Assembly: GCA_934190685.1 (NCBI GenBank) | Contig: CAKPTK010000021.1 | Span: 1 to 23,763, forward strand | Source of the DNA: an uncultured Prevotella sp. | GTDB taxonomy: Bacteria; Bacteroidota; Bacteroidia; Bacteroidales; Bacteroidaceae | Reading direction: 5' to 3' | DNA length: 23,763 nucleotides | Part shown: piece by piece, positions 8,837-16,280 of the stretch | Numbering within the stretch: position 1 is the stretch's first letter | How the letters are laid out: every line of letters starts with the position of its first letter | The notes under the pieces: model-generated | What the model was told of the DNA's origin: nothing | Database searches by the model: none | What the model saw: only the letters and a program-made list of their open reading frames with translations | Program-made: the position numbers and the translations under genes

Positions 8837-8852
8837 ATATTGTTTTTGTCTG

Positions 8853-8884
8853 CAAAATTAGGCATTATTATCCAATAAAGCAAG
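8853..8884 (-). promoter_or_regulatory. Promoter of trmB
   Basis: On the minus strand, CTTG (8884-8881) is followed after 20 bp by TAATTTTG (8860-8853). This is one mismatch from the Bacteroidetes consensus. It lies in the 49-bp gap before trmB, so trmB need not depend on the upstream operon. Confidence 0.6.
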
Positions 8885-8885
8885 C

Positions 8886-10157
8886 CTACTTCTTGTTATT
8901 ATCAAGATTCCAGCGCAATCCTATCTGCAGGTTGAAGTTCCAAGGTTTGTCCTTGAACGTGTTTTCCACCGGTGAGTGATTGTTGAAATAATACTTTACA
9001 CCAGGTTCCACATAGACTCCCAACTGGGGGATGATGTTGTATTGTGCCCCCACAGCGGCGTCTGCCGACCATTGGAGACGGTCTTTCTTGATATTTTGTT
9101 CCGCCCCGTCTGTAGAAACTTTCGCCTTGAAGTTTTTGTCCAATTCCCCTCCGGCGGTCAAGTAGGACGAGAATCCGCCAAGGCTCCACACCCTATATTC
9201 CACTTTCAACGGCACACCGATATAGTGAAGCACCTGTTCGTCGACAATGCTTCCCGTGCTTGCCTGATGGGTAAAATCGGAGCGCAAGCGGGTGTAGACC
9301 ACACCTGTCGCCAAAGCCCAACGGTCGGAGAGTCGATATTTCACAGACAGTCCGAAACTGACAGGCATCTTGTGATCGGCCTTTTCCTTGGCGTCTTCCA
9401 CATAACGAGGTCGCGAGGCTGCCATCAATTTGTTGTCGGTAGCCACATCGGCTGAGAAGCTACTGGACATCACAGCCAACACAGGAACGGAATTGATTCC
9501 ACTGGAAACATTACCCAACATGACATTGGACGCATACACCCCCGCACTCCATCCCGCAGAACGGGCAGGGTGGGAAGCGGAAGAAGTTTCAAAGCTTGAA
9601 GCTGCGCGAGCGTAATCGTGAGAACTGGACTTCGCCAGCATTTTCGATTTCGGCACCCGTGGCTGTGCGTTTTCAGCTTGCGCCTTCTCCACGGGAGCCT
9701 CATCTTGGGACGACAAGGCTACAGGAGCAGGTTGGGCCTCCTCCACACAACCTTCAACGGACGTCTGCCTCGTCGCCTCGCATGGCTTTCCACGCAGAAT
9801 GGTCTTTGGCTCAACCTTTGCCAACAAAGCGGAGGAAGCGGTCGGCAGCGGAGCTTTTTGAGCAGAAGGTTCTGTCGGTCCGCCTTGCGCCATCTGCCTT
9901 CCGCCATCTGCCGGGACTCTGATTTCAGCAGGCAAGGTCGTGGTATCGTGAAGGAGGGAAACACCCACTCCGACAAGCAACAGCAGACAGGCTGCCGCCG
10001 CTACCCAACGATAGAGAGGCAGCACACGCGGTTTGCGCTTTTCCACAGGCAGCGCATCCAACTTCTGTTCAATGTCTTTCCACAAATCCTCCGGCACCGG
10101 CGACTGTGAATCCGCCAGTTTTTTCCGAAGTTTGTCTGTCCATATATCTTTGTTCAT
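8886..10157 (-). CDS. Membrane-anchored protein with C-terminal outer-membrane beta-barrel domain; putative anti-sigma regulator
   Basis: This 423-residue protein has an unusual layout. Residues 1-50 are a charged, probably cytoplasmic segment (MNKDIWTDKLRKKLADSQ; PEDLWKDIEQKLDALP). Residues 51-69 form one transmembrane helix (WVAAAACLLLLVGVGVSLL) preceded by Lys/Arg, giving N-in topology. Residues about 70-200 are an Ala/Pro/Ser/Glu-rich linker without clear fold. Residues about 201-423 look like a porin-family beta-barrel (GWSAGVYAS, FGLSVKYRLSDRWALATGVVY, final NFNLQIGLRWNLD). It starts 1 bp after the stop of the ECF sigma gene, so translation is probably coupled. By position and N-terminus it may be the cognate anti-sigma factor. 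No zinc-type H..C..C anti-sigma motif is present. The anti-sigma role is inference. Confidence 0.75.
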   Translation of the reverse strand: MNKDIWTDKLRKKLADSQSPVPEDLWKDIEQKLDALPVEKRKPRVLPLYRWVAAAACLLLLVGVGVSLLHDTTTLPAEIRVPADGGRQMAQGGPTEPSAQKAPLPTASSALLAKVEPKTILRGKPCEATRQTSVEGCVEEAQPAPVALSSQDEAPVEKAQAENAQPRVPKSKMLAKSSSHDYARAASSFETSSASHPARSAGWSAGVYASNVMLGNVSSGINSVPVLAVMSSSFSADVATDNKLMAASRPRYVEDAKEKADHKMPVSFGLSVKYRLSDRWALATGVVYTRLRSDFTHQASTGSIVDEQVLHYIGVPLKVEYRVWSLGGFSSYLTAGGELDKNFKAKVSTDGAEQNIKKDRLQWSADAAVGAQYNIIPQLGVYVEPGVKYYFNNHSPVENTFKDKPWNFNLQIGLRWNLDNNKK

Positions 10158-10158
10158 G

Positions 10159-10692
10159 TCATTGTCTTTTTAAATATTCCTTGATCATCTGAGCCAATTG
10201 TCGCTTGGCCCGTAAGAATTGTGAAGCCGATGTACTCTCCTTGATGCCTAACAGTTGGGCGATTTCTTTGTGTTTCTTGCCTTCAAAGACAAAGAGGTTG
10301 AGTATCATCCTGTAGCCTGGCGGCAGTTGCGCAATCATGTCCATCAACACGCCGGAAGGCACTTGCGCCACATCTGGCTCCTCATCCGGTATGTCCGGCA
10401 CGCTTTCCGTAAAGGTGAGCTTTTGGTTCTGGCGCACATAGGTAAGTGCCTCATTGGCGACAATACGCAGCACCCAAGCCTTGAGAGAGCCTTCTCCACG
10501 ATAGGTGAAAGTATCGATGCGGGTGAACACCTTGACGAAACTGTCTTGCAGCAAATCATGGGCAGCATCGGCATCTGCGACATAGCGTCTGACGACCGAT
10601 GCCGCAGATCCCGCATATCGCTCATACACGTCATGCATGGCCTTGCGGTTTCCCTCCCTCACTCCACGGAGGAGTTGCTCTTCTGACTCCAA
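10159..10692 (-). CDS. ECF-type RNA polymerase sigma factor
   Basis: This is a 177-residue sigma-70 family factor with region 2 (about 20-90: VYERYAGSAASVVRRYV, DAAHDLLQDSFVKVF, EGSLKAWVLRIVANEALTYVRQ) and region 4 (about 118-172: LPPGYRMILNLFVFEGKKHKEIAQLLGIKES, then SQFLRAKRQLAQMI). There is no region 1 or 3, as is typical of ECF factors. The start is TTG at 10692-10690. No ATG or GTG precedes it in frame before a stop, and the next Met (residue 19) would remove the conserved N-terminal helix LLRGVREGNRKAMHDVYERY. The gene begins 20 bp after the lipoprotein gene and is coupled to the downstream TM-barrel gene. Confidence 0.92.
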   Translation of the reverse strand: MESEEQLLRGVREGNRKAMHDVYERYAGSAASVVRRYVADADAAHDLLQDSFVKVFTRIDTFTYRGEGSLKAWVLRIVANEALTYVRQNQKLTFTESVPDIPDEEPDVAQVPSGVLMDMIAQLPPGYRMILNLFVFEGKKHKEIAQLLGIKESTSASQFLRAKRQLAQMIKEYLKRQ

Positions 10693-10712
10693 TTTATATT
10701 GCTGAATAGATG

Positions 10713-11279
10713 TTATTTATGAGTGGTGAAAGCCATTGTCACATTGCAAGTTTCATTTTTCTCCACACTTCCTGTTGCGTCCGAAATCTCGTATGCCGTG
10801 AGTCGCAAGGTCACCAGATAGTTGCCCGACATTTGGGAATAGGTGGCTTGGCTGCCCGTTTGGAATCCTGCATTGACTGGCAAAGCGACAAACTTCAAGA
10901 GGATTTGCTTTTCCTTTCCGTCTATTTGGGCTGAGGTCTGCCACACATTGTCCCGAAGGGTATAGTAAGCGGCTTTGTCCGAGGACCCCTGTAAGGTATA
11001 TTCCATGGCATAGACACCGGACGGGCAGGTCACAGCATGACCGGGCAATAGCTCCGACAGCAATTTTGACATGGGGAAGTCGGTGTATGAGAATTGGAAA
11101 GGCGACACGGTCATGTGGCCGTCCGCACGCTGGCCTCCAATGTTCCATGTGCCCTTATAAGTAGTCTCCGTCATGTTCTGTGCGTCTTTTGCCAAAGATT
11201 CCTTGTCGGAATCAGAACAGGAAAAGAGCGTCACAAGCATCAGGGTGACAAGCGTGTATGCAAGTAGTCTTATTTTCAT
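10713..11279 (-). CDS. Putative lipoprotein of unknown function in sigma-factor operon
   Basis: From the ATG at 11279 the product is 188 residues. A lipoprotein signal peptide ends in LFSC (Cys21 from this start), and the mature part begins SDSDKESLAKDAQNMTETTYKGTW. The body is probably beta-rich, with alternating segments such as KQILLKFVALPV and GNYLVTLRLTAYEI. It may belong to one of the Bacteroidales DUF lipoprotein families, but I cannot name it securely. An in-frame ATG at 11303 would add 8 residues ahead of the signal peptide and is less likely. A weak promoter candidate, TACCTTCG, lies on the minus strand at 11339-11332. The sigma gene follows after 20 bp, so this is probably the first gene of that operon. 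Confidence 0.75.
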   Translation of the reverse strand: MKIRLLAYTLVTLMLVTLFSCSDSDKESLAKDAQNMTETTYKGTWNIGGQRADGHMTVSPFQFSYTDFPMSKLLSELLPGHAVTCPSGVYAMEYTLQGSSDKAAYYTLRDNVWQTSAQIDGKEKQILLKFVALPVNAGFQTGSQATYSQMSGNYLVTLRLTAYEISDATGSVEKNETCNVTMAFTTHK

Positions 11280-11362
11280 TGATTCATGTCTTTGTCCATT
11301 CATATAACTACATACGAACGAAAAACTTGCACGAAGGTACGAAGAATCTCATGAAAAACTCG

Positions 11363-11370
11363 TATTTTTG
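11363..11370 (+). promoter_or_regulatory. Promoter -7 box of the LUD-domain gene
   Basis: TATTTTTG matches TAnnTTTG. Transcription would begin near 11377, about 16 nt before the ATG at 11393. No good TTTG box is seen upstream. This placement rules out the longer open frame that begins at 11258. Confidence 0.55.
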
Positions 11371-11392
11371 CAACATAGACACAAGAAAAATC

Positions 11393-12037
11393 ATGATTAT
11401 GACCACACCAAGAGAAATAAGAAACGAAAAATTGGCACACAAGTTGATTGCCAATCTGGAGCGCAGACACTTCGAGGCCTATTTTTGCAAGACTGCCGAG
11501 CAGGCTGTCGCGCAAGTGAAAAGTCTGATTCCAGAAGGCAGCAGTGTGACCTGGGGAGGATCGAAAACCATCCGTGAGACCGGCATCACCCAAGCGCTCG
11601 CCGCCGGACCTTACGAAGTCTACGACCGCGACGCCATCACCAATCCCAGTCAAAAGGAAGCCATCTACCGCAAAGCGTTCGACTGCGATTTCTATCTTTG
11701 CAGCGCCAATGCCATCAGCGAGGACGGCGTCATCGTCAATATCGACGGCAACGGCAACCGGGTGGCAGCCATCACCTGGGGGCCGAAACGTGTCATCCTC
11801 GTTGTAGGACTCAACAAGGTTTGCCAAGACGTGCCCTCGGCTTTGGCAAGAGCGCGATCGACCGCCGCTCCCATCAACGCCGCCCGCTTCGACATCAACA
11901 CCCCTTGCCAAAAAGATGGTGTCTGCCACAATTGCAACTCCCCCCAAAGCATCTGCAATTACATCCATTTCTTGCGCAATTCGCATCCTGCCAAACGCCA
12001 CATCGTGATTCTTGTGGATGAAGATTTAGGCTATTGA
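11393..12037 (+). CDS. LUD domain protein (LutC/YkgG-like, DUF162 family)
   Basis: This is a 214-residue single-domain protein of the LUD family (PF02589), to which the lactate-utilisation proteins LutB and LutC belong. Visible family features are VTWGGSKTIRETGI near residues 45-60, FYLCSANAISEDGVIVNIDGNGNRVAAI in the middle, and the Cys-rich tail TPCQKDGVCHNCNSPQSICN. The tail resembles the cysteine motif of free-standing LUD proteins and may bind a metal or iron-sulfur centre. The start at 11393 is chosen from the promoter at 11363; ATG at 11399 is equally possible. LutA and LutB partners are absent nearby, so a role in lactate oxidation is not supported. The gene precedes topB by 64 bp, but topB has its own promoter. 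Confidence 0.85.
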   Translation: MIMTTPREIRNEKLAHKLIANLERRHFEAYFCKTAEQAVAQVKSLIPEGSSVTWGGSKTIRETGITQALAAGPYEVYDRDAITNPSQKEAIYRKAFDCDFYLCSANAISEDGVIVNIDGNGNRVAAITWGPKRVILVVGLNKVCQDVPSALARARSTAAPINAARFDINTPCQKDGVCHNCNSPQSICNYIHFLRNSHPAKRHIVILVDEDLGY

Positions 12038-12062
12038 TGCCCCTTAAGTGGGGAAAAAGCAT

Positions 12063-12070
12063 TAACTTTG
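12063..12070 (+). promoter_or_regulatory. Promoter -7 box of topB
   Basis: TAACTTTG matches TAnnTTTG. Transcription would begin near 12077, and an AAGAAAGAAG purine tract lies just before the ATG at 12102. No upstream TTTG box is seen at the expected spacing. Confidence 0.6.
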
Positions 12071-12101
12071 CAATTCGATTGAACCCAAGAAAGAAGAATA
12101 A

Positions 12102-14150
12102 ATGATAGTTTGTATAGCCGAGAAACCGAGTGTGGCAAAGGATATTGCACGCATCATCGGTGCCAACAGTTCCCACAATGGATACATGGAAGGTAACGGA
12201 TACCAGGTGACCTGGACATTCGGCCACCTCTGTACGCTCAAGGAGCCAGACGACTACACCCCCATGTGGAAGCGTTGGAGCCTTGCAGCCCTGCCCATGA
12301 TCCCCACCCGATTCGGCATCAAACTCATCGAAGACGAGGGTATCAAAAAGCAGTTTTCCGTCATCGAGAAACTGATGCGGAAAGCCGACGGTATCATCAA
12401 CTGTGGTGACGCCGGACAGGAGGGAGAGCTTATCCAGCGCTGGGTGATGCAGAAAGCACAAGCCAAATGCCCCGTCAAGAGACTTTGGATTTCCTCCATG
12501 ACCGACGAAGCCATCAAAGAGGGTTTTCATAATCTGAAAGACCAAGCTGAATATCAACCGCTCTATATGGCAGGCATGAGCCGCGCCATCGGAGACTGGA
12601 TTTTGGGTATGAATGCCACACGCCTTTATACGCTGAAATATGGCCAGAACAAACAGGTGCTCAGTATCGGACGTGTGCAGACGCCCACCCTTGCCCTCAT
12701 CGTGAACAGACAGAAGGAAATCGACCAGTTCAAGCCTGAACCCTACTGGGTGTTGTCGACCATCTATCGCGACACGCTCTTCACCGCCACCAAGGGAAAG
12801 TTCACCTCGAAAGAGGAGGGAGAAAAATCGTTTGCCACCATCGAGGGAAAACCTTTCACCGTGACCAGTGTGACCAAGAAAAAGGGCACCGAGGCACCGC
12901 CTCATCTGTTTGACTTGACCTCCCTCCAAGTGGAATGCAACAAGAAGTTCAGCTATTCCGCCGAGATGACCCTCAATCTGATTCAAGGATTATACGAGAA
13001 AAAACTGACCACCTACCCACGTGTCGACACCCAGTATCTGAGCGATGACATCTATCCCAAATGCCCTGTCACCCTGCGGGGACTGCGTGGGTACGAGGCG
13101 CTTACGCAGCCATTGTTGAGCAAGCCCCTCCCTAAAAGCAAGAAAGTGTTTGACACCTCCAAGGTGACCGACCACCATGCCATCATCCCAACTGGCGTTC
13201 CCGCCACAGGACTGACAGATTTGGAACGGAACGTCTATGACTTGATAGCCAAACGTTTCATTGCCGTATTCTACCCCGATTGCAAGTTCTCCACCACCAC
13301 GGTATTGGGCAAAGTGGAGGACGTGGAATTCAAGGTCACCGGAAAGGAGATACTCAGTCCGGGATGGCGCACCATCTACAGCAAAGAAGAGACGGTGCAG
13401 GAAAACGACGAGAAGAAGACGGACGAGGAACGCACCCTGCCCACCTTCACCCAGGGAGAGACTGGACCCCATCAACCGACACTCACCGAAAAATACACCA
13501 CCCCACCCAAATACTACACCGAAGCGACGCTGCTCCGAGCCATGGAGACGGCGGGAAAGTTTGTGGACAACGACGAACTGCGAGCCGCCCTCAAAGAGAA
13601 CGGCATCGGCCGCCCGTCGTCACGTGCCGGCATCATCGAAACCTTGTTCAAGCGCCACTACATCCGACGGGAGCGCAAGAACCTGCTCGCCACTCCGACA
13701 GGCATCGAACTCATCGACACCATTCACGAGGAGCTGCTCAAGAGTTGCGAACTGACCGGTATTTGGGAGAAGAAACTGCGCGACATCGAGCACAAGAAAT
13801 ATGAGGCGGGAGACTTTATCAATGGTCTTAAAGAGCAAATCAACGAGATTGTGAACGATGTGCTGGCAGACAATTCCAACCGCCATGTGGCCATCACCAC
13901 GGACGAAGACTTGAAAAAAAAGACACCGCGTAAACGCAACACTACGCCCAAACCCACGTCTGTCAAGAAAGCGAAACCCGTACAGGCAACCGCCAAGCCA
14001 CAGACACCTGTCGCTTCCTCCTCACAAGACGAATTGGTAGGCAAGCCCTGCCCACTATGTGGCAAAGGCACTATCATCAAGGGCAAGACCGCCTACGGAT
14101 GCTCCCGATGGCGGGAAGGCTGCAACTTCCGCAAACCATTCACCGAATAA
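12102..14150 (+). CDS. topB: DNA topoisomerase III
   Basis: This is a 682-residue type IA topoisomerase, which relaxes or decatenates DNA by single-strand passage. The N-terminal Toprim domain carries AEKPSVAKDIA with the conserved Glu (residue 7) and NCGDAGQEGELIQRW. The catalytic tyrosine is Y305 in LTTYPRVDTQYL. Later family motifs are DTSKVTDHHAIIPT and GIGRPSSRAGIIETLFKRHYI. The C-terminus has a Lys/Pro-rich linker and one zinc-ribbon-like element (CPLCGKG ... YGCSRWREGCNF, from about residue 650). In the Toprim motif a Gln replaces the Arg of the usual DAGREGE. It is probably the first gene of a run continuing to folA. Confidence 0.95.
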   Translation: MIVCIAEKPSVAKDIARIIGANSSHNGYMEGNGYQVTWTFGHLCTLKEPDDYTPMWKRWSLAALPMIPTRFGIKLIEDEGIKKQFSVIEKLMRKADGIINCGDAGQEGELIQRWVMQKAQAKCPVKRLWISSMTDEAIKEGFHNLKDQAEYQPLYMAGMSRAIGDWILGMNATRLYTLKYGQNKQVLSIGRVQTPTLALIVNRQKEIDQFKPEPYWVLSTIYRDTLFTATKGKFTSKEEGEKSFATIEGKPFTVTSVTKKKGTEAPPHLFDLTSLQVECNKKFSYSAEMTLNLIQGLYEKKLTTYPRVDTQYLSDDIYPKCPVTLRGLRGYEALTQPLLSKPLPKSKKVFDTSKVTDHHAIIPTGVPATGLTDLERNVYDLIAKRFIAVFYPDCKFSTTTVLGKVEDVEFKVTGKEILSPGWRTIYSKEETVQENDEKKTDEERTLPTFTQGETGPHQPTLTEKYTTPPKYYTEATLLRAMETAGKFVDNDELRAALKENGIGRPSSRAGIIETLFKRHYIRRERKNLLATPTGIELIDTIHEELLKSCELTGIWEKKLRDIEHKKYEAGDFINGLKEQINEIVNDVLADNSNRHVAITTDEDLKKKTPRKRNTTPKPTSVKKAKPVQATAKPQTPVASSSQDELVGKPCPLCGKGTIIKGKTAYGCSRWREGCNFRKPFTE

Positions 14151-14211
14151 ACCATCGAAACAGAAGGCTTTTCCCGTCTTCATGTTTCCTTTTCCATAAC
14201 GCATAAACAGC

Positions 14212-16272
14212 ATGTCGAAGAGCCGACTTATTCTTTTCATTGCCGCCATCATGCTATTGGCATCATGCGGAGCGGACAAAAACTTGAAAAAGGGCGAGAA
14301 ATTTCTCGCCCTGGGCGAGTATTATGACGCTGCCAACGAGTTCAAGCAAGCCTACGCCAAGACACCCGCCAAGGAGCGTGACAAGCGTGGACAGATAGCC
14401 ACAAAGATGGCTTATGCCTATGCCCGCATCAATTCTTCGCAACGTTCCATCGCCTCTTTCCGCAACCAGATACGCTACAAGCAGGACAGCCTCAGCACCC
14501 ATCTCGCCTTTGCCCGCCAATTGTTGCGCAATGGAGAATACAAGGAGGCTGCCAAAGAGTTCCAATGGGTGCTCGACTCGATGCCCAACAACGAACTTGC
14601 CAAAAACGGACTGCAATCGGCACAGATGGCTCCTGAATGGAAGAAAGAAGGATCACGCTACACGGTGAAACGCATGGATGTGTTCAATTCGCGCCGTGCC
14701 GACTATTCCCCAATGCTCTTCGGCGACCAATACGACCAACTTTATTTCACCTCCACCCGCAACGAGGCCACCGGCGACGAACTGAGCGGCATCACGGGCA
14801 GCAAGGCGGGCGACATCTTTGTCTCGCAAAAAGACGACAAGGGACATTGGAGCAAGCCTGAAGCTGTGACGGGTGGCGTCAACACAGAATATGACGAAGG
14901 GGCCTGTTGCTTCTCGCCCGACCAACGGGAAATGTATCTCACACAATGTGTCACAGACCCCACTTATCCCCGATATGCCAGCATCATGCTCTCCAACCGA
15001 AGCGACGCTGCCTGGGCCAAAGCCACGAAGGTGGAGCTTTCACGCGACACATTGTCAAGTTTCGCCCATCCTGCCATCTCGCCAGACGGCCAATGGCTCT
15101 ATTTCGTGTCGGACATGCCTGGCGGCAAGGGCGGTCTCGACATCTGGCGCGTCAGGCTGACCAGTGCCGGACTGGGAGGCATTGAGAATGTGGGAGAACC
15201 CATCAACACCTCTGGCAACGAGGAGTTTCCCACCTTCCGTCCCAACGGAGACTTGTATTTCTCTTCCGACGGCCATCCCGGCATGGGCGGATTGGACATA
15301 TACATCGCCAAAGTGGGCAAAGACCACAAGTGGCACCTCGAACACCCCGGCTATCCGCTGAACTCCCAAGGTGACGATTTCGGCATGACCTTTGAAGGAG
15401 CCCTCAACCGGGGGTTCTTCTCTTCCAACCGTGGCGACGGCAGAGGTTGGGACCACATCTACAGTTTTGACAATCCGGAAATCGTGCAAACAGTCAAAGG
15501 ATGGGTGTATGAACAAGAGGGCTACGAGCTGCCCGCCGCACAAGTATATATGGTGGGAAACGACGGAACCAACCTGCGCCTCAGTGTAAAAGGCGACGGT
15601 TCGTTCACACAGGTCATCAAACCCGATGTCGACTATATCATGATGGCAACCTGCAAGGGATATCTCAATCATAAGGAAGAACTGAAGGTGCCCGTTGTCA
15701 ACGAGTCGAAAGAGTACACCTTGCAATTCCCTCTCGCCTCGATATCCGTTCCGGTGATGATTGACAACATTTTCTATGACTTCGACAAGGCAACTCTCAC
15801 CGCCGATTCACAAAAGGCCTTGGACGAGTTGGTGAAACTGCTCAACGAGAACCCGAACGTGACAATCGAACTGAGCGCCCATTGCGACTATCGTGGCAAT
15901 GCGGAATACAACAAGGTTCTCTCACAACGCAGAGCGGAGACCGTGGTCGACTATCTGACACAGCACGGCATTGCCCGCGACCGGCTCACCCCTGTAGGCT
16001 ACGGCAAGGAGAAGCCTAAGAAAATCAGAAAGAAACTCACCGAGACTTATAAATGGCTGAAAGAAGGCGATGTGCTGACGGAGGAGTTCATCAAAAAGCA
16101 GACGAAAGAACATCAAGAGGTGTGCAACCAACTGAACCGCCGCACCGAATTCATCGTCCTTCGCACCACCTACGGCATGTTTGACGCCAACGGAAAGTTG
16201 AAGCAAACACCGCAGCCGAAAAAGAAAGACAGCAAGTCTAACACAGACGATTTTGAGATTTCCTTTGAATAG
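14212..16272 (+). CDS. PorE-like OmpA family lipoprotein (TPR, PD40 propeller, CRD, OmpA)
   Basis: This 686-residue protein probably binds peptidoglycan at the outer membrane. It has a lipoprotein signal ending in LASC (Cys19) and a TPR-like helical region (about 25-125: KFLALGEYYDAANEFKQAYA, NGEYKEAAKEFQWVL). WD40-like PD40 repeats follow (about 150-410: SPDGQWLYFVSDMPGGKGGLDIW, PNGDLYFSSDGHPGMGGLDIY). Next is a carboxypeptidase-regulatory-like segment (about 426-505), then an OmpA C-terminal domain (about 513-648: NIFYDFDKATLTADSQKALD, ELSAHCDYRGNAEYNKVLSQRRA). This order of domains is that of PorE of the Porphyromonas gingivalis type IX secretion system. Assignment as porE is therefore likely, but rests on architecture alone. 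The rsmF-like gene starts 8 bp downstream. Confidence 0.85.
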   Translation: MSKSRLILFIAAIMLLASCGADKNLKKGEKFLALGEYYDAANEFKQAYAKTPAKERDKRGQIATKMAYAYARINSSQRSIASFRNQIRYKQDSLSTHLAFARQLLRNGEYKEAAKEFQWVLDSMPNNELAKNGLQSAQMAPEWKKEGSRYTVKRMDVFNSRRADYSPMLFGDQYDQLYFTSTRNEATGDELSGITGSKAGDIFVSQKDDKGHWSKPEAVTGGVNTEYDEGACCFSPDQREMYLTQCVTDPTYPRYASIMLSNRSDAAWAKATKVELSRDTLSSFAHPAISPDGQWLYFVSDMPGGKGGLDIWRVRLTSAGLGGIENVGEPINTSGNEEFPTFRPNGDLYFSSDGHPGMGGLDIYIAKVGKDHKWHLEHPGYPLNSQGDDFGMTFEGALNRGFFSSNRGDGRGWDHIYSFDNPEIVQTVKGWVYEQEGYELPAAQVYMVGNDGTNLRLSVKGDGSFTQVIKPDVDYIMMATCKGYLNHKEELKVPVVNESKEYTLQFPLASISVPVMIDNIFYDFDKATLTADSQKALDELVKLLNENPNVTIELSAHCDYRGNAEYNKVLSQRRAETVVDYLTQHGIARDRLTPVGYGKEKPKKIRKKLTETYKWLKEGDVLTEEFIKKQTKEHQEVCNQLNRRTEFIVLRTTYGMFDANGKLKQTPQPKKKDSKSNTDDFEISFE

Positions 16273-16280
16273 ACAGTCCT

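Noticed and set aside
8976..9455. 159-codon plus-strand open frame opposite the beta-barrel gene
   Set aside because: It is a shadow frame; the minus strand has the signal-like helix, coupled start and barrel strands.
11258..11392. N-terminal extension of the LUD protein
   Set aside because: The extra 45 codons cover the promoter element at 11363 and part of the divergent lipoprotein gene, and have no LUD similarity.
11895..12986. 363-codon open frame on the minus strand
   Set aside because: It is antisense to the start of topB and the end of the LUD gene, both with strong family motifs.
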